Source: Microbacterium sp. 1.5R (lineage in GTDB: Bacteria; Actinomycetota; Actinomycetes; Actinomycetales; Microbacteriaceae). Taken from it: a stretch of 64,000 bases of DNA. Of the stretch, positions 1-8,215 are shown one piece after another (the stretch's first letter is position 1; each line of letters starts with the position of its first letter). Under the pieces are notes generated by a model, which was not told the DNA's origin, did not search any database, and worked only from the letters and a program-made list of their open reading frames with translations. The DNA lies in the NCBI RefSeq assembly GCF_007667425.1, contig NZ_VDRC01000002.1:1-64000 (forward strand), in the 5' to 3' direction. The position numbers were made by a program, and so were the translations under genes.

Positions 1-1
1 G

Positions 2-880
2 TCGGCGGTGTCGGGTCTGGGTGTGTCGGTGGACGGGTCGGGGTCGACGGACTCGGATGGGTCCATCGCGTCGTATGACTGGAACTGGGGAGACGGCAGC
101 GGCCACGGCTCCGGGGCCACGGCGACGCACACCTATGGCGCGGCGGGCACCTACACCGTGACCCTCACCGTCACCGACGACCGCGGCGGCAGCAACTCCA
201 CGACGCGGAACGTCACGGTGACGGCCCCGACGCCACCCGACCCGACCCAGCCGCAGCCGATCGCCGCGGACGAGTTCGACCGCACCGCGGCGAACGGCTG
301 GGGCTCGGCGGCCACGGGCGGCGCGTGGAGCTACTCCACCACCTCCCTCTCCGGGTACTCCGTCGACGGGGCTGCGGCCAAGATCGCCGTCGGGGCAGGG
401 TCGACCCGTGCGGCCTACCTCGCATCGGTGAGCTCGACCTCGGCCGACCTCACGGCGACCACGTCGCTGTCGGCATTGCCGGTGGCCGGCTCGGTCTACA
501 ACTCCTTCATCGCACGGCGGGTGGGTGCGGAGGATTACCGTGCCCGTGTGGTCGTGGCGGCGAACGGGTCGGTGCAGCTGCAGTTGCAGCGCACGTCGAC
601 GACGCTCGCGGCGGTGAACGTCGCCGGGCTCACGCTCGCGGCCGGTGAGGAGCTGCAGGTGCGGGTGCAGGCGTTCGGTGCGAACCCGACCACGATCCGC
701 GCGAAGGTGTGGAAGACGGGCGCGGCGGAGCCGACCGACTGGCAGGTCACGACGACCGATGCCACGGCCGCCCTGCAGACCGCCGGACACGTCGGAGTCG
801 CCGCCTACCTCGGCAGCGGCACCACCAACGTCCCCTACACGGTCACGTTCGGCAGCATCAAGGTCGTCGCCATCCCGTAG
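2..880 (+). CDS. PKD-domain surface protein, C-terminal part (5' end outside window)
   Basis: The reading frame is open to the left edge, so only the last 292 residues are visible. They begin in a PKD domain (about residues 5-75) with the family motifs DGSGSTDSDG, YDWNWGDG, HTYGAAGTYTVTLTVTD. This is followed by a Thr/Pro linker and a roughly 200-residue beta-rich domain beginning DEFDRTAANGWG, of the type found at the end of large secreted actinobacterial PKD proteins. No sorting signal or transmembrane helix is seen at the C-terminus, so the protein is probably secreted and held by carbohydrate binding. Its position at the edge of an exopolysaccharide locus suggests a matrix role, which is inference. 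A strong hairpin lies just downstream. Confidence 0.8.
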   Translation, partial: SAVSGLGVSVDGSGSTDSDGSIASYDWNWGDGSGHGSGATATHTYGAAGTYTVTLTVTDDRGGSNSTTRNVTVTAPTPPDPTQPQPIAADEFDRTAANGWGSAATGGAWSYSTTSLSGYSVDGAAAKIAVGAGSTRAAYLASVSSTSADLTATTSLSALPVAGSVYNSFIARRVGAEDYRARVVVAANGSVQLQLQRTSTTLAAVNVAGLTLAAGEELQVRVQAFGANPTTIRAKVWKTGAAEPTDWQVTTTDATAALQTAGHVGVAAYLGSGTTNVPYTVTFGSIKVVAIP

Positions 881-924
881 GCCGCACGCCGCCGAGTGCG
901 GCGAGGCGGTGGATCACAGCATCC

Positions 925-961
925 GATCCGCAGGGAACGTCAGCGACGCTCCCTGCGGATC
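925..961. terminator. Bidirectional hairpin between convergent genes
   Basis: GATCCGCAGGGA (925-936) pairs perfectly with TCCCTGCGGATC (950-961), a 12-bp stem with a 13-nt loop. It sits between the convergent PKD-protein and glycosyltransferase genes, and the stop codon of the latter lies in the loop. There is no long T tract, as is usual for high-GC actinobacteria. Confidence 0.7.
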
Positions 962-1950
962 CTCTGTGCGCGGAGGTAGGCGTCGGCGTGCTGGTGGGCG
1001 GTGACCGGCCATTCACGGGCGCTCAGATCCGGCCGCCCAGCGGGGATGCCCTGCGCGAGAGCGACACGGATGGCCCCGATGAGCTCGACGTCGTCACGCA
1101 GCAGATGCACCCACTCCGCTCCGACCTCCGCCTGGAGATCGCGCGTCACGGCGTTGTCGGGCACGAGCACGGGCCGGTCGAGGGAGAGCGCGAGCAGGGC
1201 GACACCGGAGTTGTGCAGGTTCCGGTACGGCAGCACGACGAGCGCCGACGAGGAGATCACCTCGACGATCCGAGCGTCGTCGATGAAGTCGAGCTCGAGG
1301 TCGATGCGCGACGAGCCGCCGGCACTGTGCAGCAGAAGCGCCCGCAGGGAGGGATCGGCCGGTTTGCCGGCCACATGCAGCCGGAAGCCGTCGGGGTGCG
1401 GGTCGTCGGCCACCGCAGCCACCAGGTCCTCCACTCCCTTGTACGGGCGGATGTGGCCGACGACGCTCACGAGATCAGCGGTCGGGTCGTGGTGGTCGAA
1501 CGACGCGAAATGGTCGCGGTAGTGCCCGTGCGGAATGAATGCGGTCGGCGCGGGAGATGCCGTGGTCGTCCGCTCATTGAGCACGATCCACAGCGTCGTC
1601 AGGCGGTCCCACCGACGCAGGATCCTCCCGTCCACCGACGTGGTCGACTCATGGGGGCGCTCATTGTGCGCCGTGCGCACGAGAGCGGTCCTGGTGAGAG
1701 CGAGGCGGCACTGCAGTGCGGCGACGAGCAGGCGTCGCGCCCAGCGCTTCGGGGTGCTCGACGCCGACGTGAAGATCTCGGGCCAGTGGACGTGGAGCAC
1801 GTCGTAGCGACCGATGATCGCCCGTCGCCACGAGAACAGGCTGACGTCGACCTCACGACCGACGGAGTGCACGAGCTGAACGATGTAGGGATTGGTGGTC
1901 GCCCGCAGGGCAGGCGTCGACATCATCACCCGCAGTCGTCTCGAGCTCAT
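940..1950 (-). CDS. Glycosyltransferase (GT-B, GT4-like), exopolysaccharide locus
   Basis: A 336-residue cytoplasmic glycosyltransferase. The N-terminal half has a Rossmann-like start (LRVMMSTPALRATTNPYIVQ) and DVLHVHWPE, then VRTAHNERPHE; the second half has VVGHIRPYKGVEDLVAAV and VVLPYRNLHNSGVALLAL, typical of GT-B enzymes that add sugars to lipid-linked repeat units. The chosen ATG overlaps the stop of the upstream polymerase as ATGA (1947-1950), implying translational coupling. The same frame stays open upstream, but that part is only the polymerase read out of frame. Donor and acceptor sugars cannot be read from sequence. Confidence 0.85.
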   Translation of the reverse strand: MSSRRLRVMMSTPALRATTNPYIVQLVHSVGREVDVSLFSWRRAIIGRYDVLHVHWPEIFTSASSTPKRWARRLLVAALQCRLALTRTALVRTAHNERPHESTTSVDGRILRRWDRLTTLWIVLNERTTTASPAPTAFIPHGHYRDHFASFDHHDPTADLVSVVGHIRPYKGVEDLVAAVADDPHPDGFRLHVAGKPADPSLRALLLHSAGGSSRIDLELDFIDDARIVEVISSSALVVLPYRNLHNSGVALLALSLDRPVLVPDNAVTRDLQAEVGAEWVHLLRDDVELIGAIRVALAQGIPAGRPDLSAREWPVTAHQHADAYLRAQRIRRERR

Positions 1951-3215
1951 CGTCGGAATACGGCCTCTCGCCAGGTGGACTCTTCCGACCGCAGATGCGG
2001 CCCGGCCAGCGCGAGCCCAAGGGCCAGGCCGAAGAACGGGGCCGAACTGTAGATCGGGTTGAAGAACAGGTTCCAGGCGGTGATGATCACCGCGAACAGG
2101 AGGAGGGCGGTTGCCGTGCCGCGGGCGAGCTCGACGGCGACCCGGCGGATCATCACGACCACGGCGATGGCCAGGAAGATCACGGCCGGCCAGCCGAAGT
2201 ACGCCCAGAGGTCGCCGGTCATCGAGTGCAGCTCGAACTTGGTCGGTCCGAACATGAAGTTCTCGACGTAGCCGTTGTTCGGGTCGTAGTTGATGACCTG
2301 CATGCCGGACTTGGCGACGAGGATGTCGGACGGCGAGGCGATGGTTCCCGCACCGAATCCCAAAGGTCGGTGCAGGAACAGCGCAGCCGTGGCCGCCAGC
2401 TCCGGCCGACCGCCCACCAGGACCGAGCCCGCTCGTTCCTGCTGCTCCACCGAGCGCGCCTGCGCCTCCTGACCGAGATAGCCCTCGACGAGCAGACTCG
2501 TGCCGATGACGTAGACCGTCACCCCGATGGCCGCCGCCCAGACGAGGACCTTGGCCGCCGACATCCGCTTGTTCGAGATCCTCGGCATCGCCTGCCACAC
2601 GAGCAGCAGCAGCACGATCGTGAAGACGCCGAAGAAGGCGCGCGAGTCCATGATGACCGAGACCAGGGCGAGCGCCGCGAGCGCCAGCATGTCGGGCAGG
2701 CGTTTGTGCGGACGCATGGTGATCGACAGCGCGATGACGGCGATCGGGAGGCCGACGGCGAACTTCCACGGATTCTCCGCGAACGTCGAGGGCCGCATCA
2801 CCGCGGCGGCCACCATGCCGAGTCCGAACGTGACTCCGATCACCCACAGCGGTACGAAGCGCTGCGCCCAGACCACGATGCCCGCAATCATCGGCACGCT
2901 GAGGAAGAGCAGGGTCGTGGCGATCAGCGTGCTCGTGGAGGAGTCATGATCCTGTGACGCGACCGCGGTCAACCAGATTCCCGAGATCGTCGCGAAAGCG
3001 GCGCTGATCGCGAGCCACAGCCCGGTCCAGCTGGAGACGAGGCGGGGCAGCCAGAGGGGGAGCAGGGCGAGTGCGAGGATCTGGCCGATGCTCACGCCCG
3101 AGCCCAGGAAGATCCGGGCCCCGATGAGGAACAGCGTCAGCAGTGCGAGCGCTGCTTCGGCGTCGCTGAAGAACGTCCGTTCGCGGCGCGCCGATCGAGG
3201 CGTCGTCGTCGTCAT
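1947..3215 (-). CDS. Wzy-like O-antigen ligase/polymerase family membrane protein
   Basis: A 422-residue integral membrane protein with about ten to twelve hydrophobic segments and a large loop near residues 245-330 (QEAQARSVEQQERAGSV to NYDPNNGYVENFMFG), the usual architecture of O-antigen polymerases and ligases. The short GRPELAATAALFLHRPLGFGAG stretch resembles the conserved loop motif of the family. In this locus it most likely joins flipped repeat units on the outer face of the membrane. It is the first gene of a two-gene reverse operon with the glycosyltransferase and is divergent from the flippase. Assignment rests on topology and context, because the family has weak sequence conservation. 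Confidence 0.75.
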   Translation of the reverse strand: MTTTTPRSARRERTFFSDAEAALALLTLFLIGARIFLGSGVSIGQILALALLPLWLPRLVSSWTGLWLAISAAFATISGIWLTAVASQDHDSSTSTLIATTLLFLSVPMIAGIVVWAQRFVPLWVIGVTFGLGMVAAAVMRPSTFAENPWKFAVGLPIAVIALSITMRPHKRLPDMLALAALALVSVIMDSRAFFGVFTIVLLLLVWQAMPRISNKRMSAAKVLVWAAAIGVTVYVIGTSLLVEGYLGQEAQARSVEQQERAGSVLVGGRPELAATAALFLHRPLGFGAGTIASPSDILVAKSGMQVINYDPNNGYVENFMFGPTKFELHSMTGDLWAYFGWPAVIFLAIAVVVMIRRVAVELARGTATALLLFAVIITAWNLFFNPIYSSAPFFGLALGLALAGPHLRSEESTWREAVFRR

Positions 3216-3241
3216 CCGCGACCCCCCTCGTCGACCCCTCG

Positions 3242-3251
3242 ACTGTAGTAT
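3242..3251. promoter_or_regulatory. Back-to-back -10 boxes between polymerase and flippase genes
   Basis: The motif ACTGTAGTAT contains a forward -10 (TAGTAT, 3246-3251) towards the flippase and a reverse -10 (TACAGT, 3247-3242) towards the polymerase. They overlap by two bases. Assignment is by resemblance to TANNNT boxes elsewhere in the window. Confidence 0.4.
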
Positions 3252-3302
3252 TGACCCCTACGAGTCTACGGGCTCATCGGGGAGAAATCTGGGGGTGGGG
3301 GA

Positions 3303-4772
3303 GTGGGCTCTCAGCGCGCGACTCTGGGGGATGCCGCCGCGCGCGGCGCGAGCGTGACGCTCGCCGGACAGCTGTACCGGACCGTCCTCCAGTTCGTGTC
3401 CATCTTCGTCCTCGCGCGGCTGCTCAGCCCCGACGACTTCGGCCTGATCGCCATGGTCGCCGCGGTGATCGGGATCTCGGAGCTGTTCCGCGATTTCGGC
3501 CTCTCCAGCGCCGCGATCCAGGCTGCGCACGTGTCGAAGGACGAGCGGACCAACCTGTTCTGGGTGAACACGGCTCTGGGCACCGCATGCGCCGCGATCG
3601 TCGCCCTCGCCGCACCGCTGGTGGGACTCATCTACTCGCGCGACGAGGTGCCGGCCATCGTCGTGGTGATGGCCATCGGCTTCGTGCTGAGCGGCATGGT
3701 GACGCAGTACCGGGCCGACCTGACCAGACGGATGCGGTTCCTCGGTCTGTCCGTCACCGAGGCCGTCGCTCCGACCGTCGGCTTCGGCGTCGGCATCCTG
3801 CTGGCTCTGCAGGGCTTCGGCTACTGGGCGCTCGTCGTGCAGCAGCTGTCGTCCTCCCTCGTCCTGCTGGTGCTGTCGGTCGCGATCGCGCGATGGATCC
3901 CCGGGTGGCCGAAGCGACGTACGTCGATCCGGCGGTTCATGCGCTTCGGCGCCGCGCTCTTCGTGACGCAGCTCATCTCCTACGGCACGAAGAACGTCGA
4001 CAACATCGCGATCGGCGTCGTGTGGGGCGCCGGCCCGCTCGGATTCTACGATCGCGCCTATCAGCTGCTCATGGCGCCGCTGAACCAGATCAACGCGCCC
4101 ATGACACGGGTCGCCCTGCCCGTCCTGTCGCGCGTGCACGAGCAGAAGGAGCGCTTCGCGTCCTATCTCCTCAAGGCGCAGATCGTCGGGGGGTACGCGA
4201 CCGCGACGCTGTTCGCACTGGCGAGCGGCATGGCGCCGGCGATCGTCGACGTGCTGTTCGGCCCGAAGTGGGCGCCGATGGCGCCGATCTTCGCCGTCCT
4301 CGCGATCGGGGGCGTGCTGCGAGCGACCGCGCAGATCTCGTACTGGATGTTCTTGGCCACCGCGAACACCGGGGCGCAGTTGCGGATGTTCCTCGTCGTG
4401 CGTCCGATCATGATCGCGATCATCCTCGCGGGGCTCCCGTGGGGGGCCTTCGGCGTCGCGGTGGGCAGCACGGTCGCCTACGCCCTGCACTGGATCGTCT
4501 CCCTGATCTGGGCCTCGCGCGTCACGGACGTCCCGGCGCGGCCGCTCATCGCCAACATCCTCCGCATCCTGCTCACCGTCTCGGTGCCGTGCGGTGTCAT
4601 CGCCTTCCTCATCAGCCTTCTCGGGTGGACCTCGCTCGCGACGGTGCTAGCCGCGGTCCTCGCGAGCATGGTGTACCTCGTGCTCATCGCATTGATCTCA
4701 CGACGGGCGCGCGCCGATCTCATGACGGTGGTCTCGTTCATCCGCCGCGCGCTCGGCCGGGCCTCGCGATGA
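3303..4772 (+). CDS. Wzx-like polysaccharide flippase (MOP superfamily)
   Basis: A 489-residue membrane protein with about 12-14 hydrophobic helices. Its N-terminus GASVTLAGQLYRTVLQFVSI followed by VLARLLSPDDFGLIAMVAAV is characteristic of the lipopolysaccharide/teichuronic acid flippases of the MATE-like MOP superfamily. It would move undecaprenyl-linked repeat units from the inner to the outer leaflet for the polymerase encoded divergently. The start is a GTG preceded by a purine-rich GGGGGTGGGGGA stretch. Its stop overlaps the next ATG (ATGA at 4769-4772), so the kinase-like gene is probably translated with it. Confidence 0.85.
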   Translation: MGSQRATLGDAAARGASVTLAGQLYRTVLQFVSIFVLARLLSPDDFGLIAMVAAVIGISELFRDFGLSSAAIQAAHVSKDERTNLFWVNTALGTACAAIVALAAPLVGLIYSRDEVPAIVVVMAIGFVLSGMVTQYRADLTRRMRFLGLSVTEAVAPTVGFGVGILLALQGFGYWALVVQQLSSSLVLLVLSVAIARWIPGWPKRRTSIRRFMRFGAALFVTQLISYGTKNVDNIAIGVVWGAGPLGFYDRAYQLLMAPLNQINAPMTRVALPVLSRVHEQKERFASYLLKAQIVGGYATATLFALASGMAPAIVDVLFGPKWAPMAPIFAVLAIGGVLRATAQISYWMFLATANTGAQLRMFLVVRPIMIAIILAGLPWGAFGVAVGSTVAYALHWIVSLIWASRVTDVPARPLIANILRILLTVSVPCGVIAFLISLLGWTSLATVLAAVLASMVYLVLIALISRRARADLMTVVSFIRRALGRASR

Positions 4773-5761
4773 GCGGCGGGGTGGCGCGGGAGCGCGCGGG
4801 TAAGGAAGCGCTGGCCCGGTCCCTCGTCGAACACAGCGCGGCATTGGCGCCCGGAACGTGGCGTCTCCTCGACACCCGCACGGCTGCCCTCACGACCGAG
4901 GGACTGCTCGTCTCGGCGCTTCGACGCCTCGATCCGCGCCGCGGCATCAAGCGCTCGGTGCTCGACGTGCGCAGACTCGTCGTGCCTCCGCGTGTGACGA
5001 CGATCGCCCCGACGGTCGACGACCTTGCCGACGATCGCCCCGTCCGCATACTCCTGACGAAAGACGGCGGCCTCGTCGGTTTCGACCGCCGGCACACGAC
5101 CGTCACGCACCTGCGACGCTCGCCCCTCCCGGCGGAGTACCGTGAGCGGCGGGTCGCGCTGGACGACGTCTACCGGTCCGTCCGGTGGCGACTGAGCGAC
5201 GACGGCCTCACGCTCGTCGAGCAGCACGTCGCGGGGAGCCCCGCCTCGGCATGGTCGGCTGCGGCGCGCATCGAGCTGCTGCGGCGGATGCTGCGGGCGA
5301 CAGCCGAGCGCCTGCCTGAGGTCGAGCATCGACGGTCGTTCGTCGACGCTCCGGACCGCCTCGCGGCGATGACGTCGGCAGCCCGCTGGCACGAGGTCCG
5401 CGACGCCGATGCGACGCTCGGACCGGTGCCGTGGGTGATCTCGCACGGAGACCTGACCCCCGAGAACGCGATCGGAGAGGGGCCCGACGCGTGGGCGCCC
5501 ATCGACTTCGAGGATGCTCGCGAGGCGCCGTTCTTCTTCGACGCGCTGTCTCTGGCCGTGCGGGACGCCGAGCTGCGGGCGGCACTGCTCTCGGGTCGCC
5601 TCGGCGAGGAGTGGGAGCTCCTCGCCGCCGCCGCGGAGGTCGACGGTCGAGTGCTCACCCCGCGGGTTGCATTGGATGCCGTCGCTCTGATGGCCGCGGA
5701 CCACCATCACCGCATGCACGGGGGCGACTTCGACTACACGCTCCGATCGCTGACGGAGTGA
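4769..5761 (+). CDS. Aminoglycoside-phosphotransferase-like kinase in the exopolysaccharide locus
   Basis: A 330-residue soluble protein. The C-terminal half carries the phosphotransferase catalytic loop SHGDLTPENAI (H226, D228, N233) followed by PIDFEDA (D246), which are the Brenner and DFG-like motifs of the APH/choline kinase fold. The N-terminal lobe is not clearly recognisable. The gene is translationally coupled to the flippase, so a small-molecule or sugar kinase role in polysaccharide or precursor metabolism is more likely than antibiotic resistance. That role is inference, and no substrate can be assigned. A perfect 17-bp hairpin follows the stop. Confidence 0.65.
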   Translation: MSGGVARERAGKEALARSLVEHSAALAPGTWRLLDTRTAALTTEGLLVSALRRLDPRRGIKRSVLDVRRLVVPPRVTTIAPTVDDLADDRPVRILLTKDGGLVGFDRRHTTVTHLRRSPLPAEYRERRVALDDVYRSVRWRLSDDGLTLVEQHVAGSPASAWSAAARIELLRRMLRATAERLPEVEHRRSFVDAPDRLAAMTSAARWHEVRDADATLGPVPWVISHGDLTPENAIGEGPDAWAPIDFEDAREAPFFFDALSLAVRDAELRAALLSGRLGEEWELLAAAAEVDGRVLTPRVALDAVALMAADHHHRMHGGDFDYTLRSLTE

Positions 5762-5802
5762 CGATACGGGCCTGCGCCCCCGGGAGGCGCAGGCCCGTAT
5801 CG
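5762..5802. terminator. Strong bidirectional hairpin terminator
   Basis: A 17-bp perfect inverted repeat: arm CGATACGGGCCTGCGCC at 5762-5778, loop CCCGGGA, complementary arm at 5786-5802. It lies between the convergent kinase-like gene and the tyrosine autokinase gene and could stop transcription from both sides. There is no T run. Confidence 0.8.
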
Positions 5803-5817
5803 GTCGACTGCCTGGTC

Positions 5818-7452
5818 TTACGGGGCGTCGGGCCGGCGCGGCTTTCGCGGGGGCTTCTTCGACGACTTCTTCGGTGTCTGCCCGTGCCGCTGCGTAGGCT
5901 TCTCCGCTTCGACCTCCGGCTGAACAGCGCCGGTCTGCGTTTCTTCGGTGCTGGAGCCGGTGCTGGAGCCGGAGCCGGAGCTGGTGCCGGAGCTGGTGCC
6001 GGAGCCGGCGCTGGTGCCGGAGCCGGAGCTGGTGCTGGAGCTGGAGCTGGAGCTGGTGCTTGGGCTGGTGCTGGAGTCGCTGGGTGCTGCCGGCTCGATG
6101 ACCTCGGCGTCTTCGTAGTAGCTCGACGAGGAGTGCTCGGGCGGCACGGCGTTGAGCACGAATCCGATGACGCGGGCACCGGCACCGGTCAGGGTGTCGA
6201 CCGCTCGGCGCAGCGACTGACGACGCGTGACCTTGTAGCGGCCGACCAGCAGGCTCGCCCCGCTGGCCCTGGCCAGGGTGAGGGTGTCGCTGACGGGGAG
6301 GACGGGGGCGGAGTCGACGACCACGAAGTCGTAGTGGTCGCGGACCTCGCGCAGGAGGTCCTGCATCGCCGCCGAGCTCACGACCTCGGTCGGGTTCGGC
6401 GGGCGCAGGCCGCTGGTCAGGACATCGATGTTGCGCGTGCCCCAGGTCTGGATCGAGTCGGCGAGCGACGCCTGATGGGTGAGAGCCGTCGTCAGGCCGA
6501 CAGAGCCGTCGAGACCGCACGCCTCGGCCACTCGGGGCCGTCGCAGGTCGGCATCGATGAGCAGCACGCGGGGGCGGCGCTCGGCCAGGGCGAGAGTCAG
6601 GTTGACGGCGGTCGTCGTCTTTCCCTCGCCGGCGAAGGCCGAGGAGACCACCACCATTCGCAGGTCGCCGTCGATGTCGGCGAAGTCGAGGCTCGCGGCG
6701 AGGCGTCGGTACGCCTCACGCGTCGAACCGGAGGCATCCCACTGGGCGCTGATGGACGTCCGCAGAGTCTTCCGCGCCCCGCCCGGGCGAGGAACGCGGC
6801 CGAGGAACGGGATGCGGGCCGATCGCTCGGCATCCTCCTCCGTGCGGATCCTGGTGTCGAGCAGCTGCTTGAGGATGGCGTAGACGACGGCGAGCACGAG
6901 CCCGAGCATGGCGCCGGTGACGGCGATCAGCCGGGTGTTCGGCGCGAAGGGGGAGTCCGGCTGGCTCGGCGGCGTCACCGTGGTGAGCTCGATCGAAGGA
7001 TTCTGATCGGCATCCTTCGGAGAGAGGCCGCTCACGACCTCCGTGAGCGAATCCATCACGGCCTTCGCCGTCGTCTGAGCGTCGGCGGGGTCTTCGCTGA
7101 CGACGGTCAGCGTGACGATGACGGTGTTCAACTCGACCTCGGCCGAGATCTTCTTCGCGAGGTCGTCGACGGTCGTGTCGAGGCGAAGGTCGTCGATGAC
7201 TGGCTGCAGCACGGCGGGCGTGGTCGCGAGGTTGGCATACGACTGCATCAGGCCCTGCGTGTACTGGGACCCCTGCACCAGCTCGCTGACCGTGTCTCCG
7301 CGCTGGGACGAGACGTAGGCGCTCGTGGTCGCCTCGTACTGGTCGGGCTGCACGGTCGCGTAGGCGACCCCGGCGACGGCGCCGATCACGGTGGCGGCGA
7401 CGAGCAGATACCACCTGTCGCGCAACGCCGTCAGATAGTCCTTCAGATCCAT
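5818..7452 (-). CDS. Polysaccharide co-polymerase / bacterial tyrosine autokinase (Wzz-Wzc type)
   Basis: A 544-residue membrane protein. The N-terminal Wzz domain starts MDLKDYLTALRDRWYLLVAA with a helix at about 15-33, and a second helix lies at about 174-194. The cytoplasmic BY-kinase domain has Walker A FAGEGKTTT (about 273-281), Walker A' LLIDADLRRP (about 297-306) and Walker B FVVVDSAP (about 376-383). A YY pair (445-446) follows the kinase domain and is a candidate autophosphorylation site. Then comes a Ser/Thr/Gly-only stretch (about 458-502) and a basic Lys/Arg/Pro tail. It controls chain length and assembly of the polymer, opposed by the phosphatase encoded divergently. The start follows a GGGGGAG ribosome binding site. 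Confidence 0.92.
   Translation of the reverse strand: MDLKDYLTALRDRWYLLVAATVIGAVAGVAYATVQPDQYEATTSAYVSSQRGDTVSELVQGSQYTQGLMQSYANLATTPAVLQPVIDDLRLDTTVDDLAKKISAEVELNTVIVTLTVVSEDPADAQTTAKAVMDSLTEVVSGLSPKDADQNPSIELTTVTPPSQPDSPFAPNTRLIAVTGAMLGLVLAVVYAILKQLLDTRIRTEEDAERSARIPFLGRVPRPGGARKTLRTSISAQWDASGSTREAYRRLAASLDFADIDGDLRMVVVSSAFAGEGKTTTAVNLTLALAERRPRVLLIDADLRRPRVAEACGLDGSVGLTTALTHQASLADSIQTWGTRNIDVLTSGLRPPNPTEVVSSAAMQDLLREVRDHYDFVVVDSAPVLPVSDTLTLARASGASLLVGRYKVTRRQSLRRAVDTLTGAGARVIGFVLNAVPPEHSSSSYYEDAEVIEPAAPSDSSTSPSTSSSSSSSTSSGSGTSAGSGTSSGTSSGSGSSTGSSTEETQTGAVQPEVEAEKPTQRHGQTPKKSSKKPPRKPRRPDAP
5941..6080 (-). repeat. Hexamer-like low-complexity tract coding the Ser/Thr/Gly tail of the kinase
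   Basis: About two dozen imperfect hexamers of the GGAGCY/GGTGCY type on the plus strand. Read on the minus strand in the kinase frame they give Ser, Thr and Gly only. The unit is a multiple of three, so gain or loss of units would change tail length without a frameshift. Confidence 0.8.
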
Positions 7453-7548
7453 CGTTCTCCCCCGAACCGTATCCAGTCGCCGGTCTCGCGCAGTGATCCG
7501 CCTCCCACAGCGGCCCACGACGTGAAGCGGGCACGCAGGTGCCCTGTA

Positions 7549-7554
7549 TAGCCT
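7549..7554 (+). promoter_or_regulatory. Putative -10 box of the phosphatase gene
   Basis: TAGCCT lies 27 nt before the ATG, inside a short inverted repeat CCCTGT (7542-7547) / ACAGGG (7561-7566). The gene itself has a clear GAGGAG ribosome binding site at 7571-7576. Confidence 0.4.
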
Positions 7555-7581
7555 AGAGCCACAGGGGTGTGAGGAGAGTGT

Positions 7582-8199
7582 ATGCGGCACGAGTCGGTGC
7601 TCGCCGTCTGTGCGGCGAACGTGTGCCGTTCGCCCGTCATCGCGTACCTCGCGTCCCGGCAGCTGCAGTCCGCGGGATTCGTCGTGCCGCCCGTGCTCGC
7701 GTCGGCCGGCGTCAGCGCTCGGGGCAACGTGGCCGTCTGCCACACGATGCGTGCACGCCTGGCCGGTGAGCCCGGGTGGGACGACCTCGCCTCCGCGCAC
7801 CGCTCATCGCGCATGACCGCCGACGACGTGGAGCAGGCGGAGCTCATCCTCGCCGCGACCGCGGCTGAGCGCGGCGCGGTCGCGCTGATGCGCCCGGACG
7901 CACGCGCCCGCAGCTTCACGCTCCTCGAGGCGGCAGCGTTGGCGGAGCACGCTGTCGCGCGAGGGATCAGAGGAGTCGCGCTCGAGGTCGGCGCGCTCGC
8001 CGAGACGATGAACGCGCAGCGGGGGCGGGTGGAACCGCCGGAGCCGGGGCGCTGGTGGAACCTGCGCTCCGGCGGGATCGGGTTCGACATCCCCGACGCC
8101 CACACGAGCCGCGCGCGGCACGGACGGGTCTTCGACACGATCGATGACGCGGCCCGGCGCTGGGGCGCGTCGATCGCGAGGCTGACCGCCTCGGCCTGA
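7582..8199 (+). CDS. Low-molecular-weight protein tyrosine phosphatase-like protein (Wzb-like)
   Basis: A 205-residue protein with the LMW-PTP loop VCAANVCRSP near the N-terminus, matching C-X5-R-S with Ala where most family members have Leu-Gly, and a candidate general-acid Asp in FDIPDAH near the C-terminus. At 205 residues it is longer than the usual 145-170. It is divergent from the tyrosine autokinase and has a GAGGAG ribosome binding site, so the natural role is dephosphorylating that kinase. Whether the altered loop is fully active cannot be told from sequence. Confidence 0.8.
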   Translation: MRHESVLAVCAANVCRSPVIAYLASRQLQSAGFVVPPVLASAGVSARGNVAVCHTMRARLAGEPGWDDLASAHRSSRMTADDVEQAELILAATAAERGAVALMRPDARARSFTLLEAAALAEHAVARGIRGVALEVGALAETMNAQRGRVEPPEPGRWWNLRSGGIGFDIPDAHTSRARHGRVFDTIDDAARRWGASIARLTASA

Positions 8200-8215
8200 C
8201 GCGTCGCGCAGGAGC

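Noticed and set aside
940..2847. Very long minus-strand frame extending the glycosyltransferase upstream through the polymerase gene
   Set aside because: The upstream part is Arg/Ala/Gly-rich shadow sequence of the polymerase gene; the real start overlaps the polymerase stop at 1950.
5655..6185. Minus-strand frame with a long Ala-Pro repeat
   Set aside because: It is the hexamer tract of the tyrosine kinase gene read in another frame; no start signal or domain supports it.
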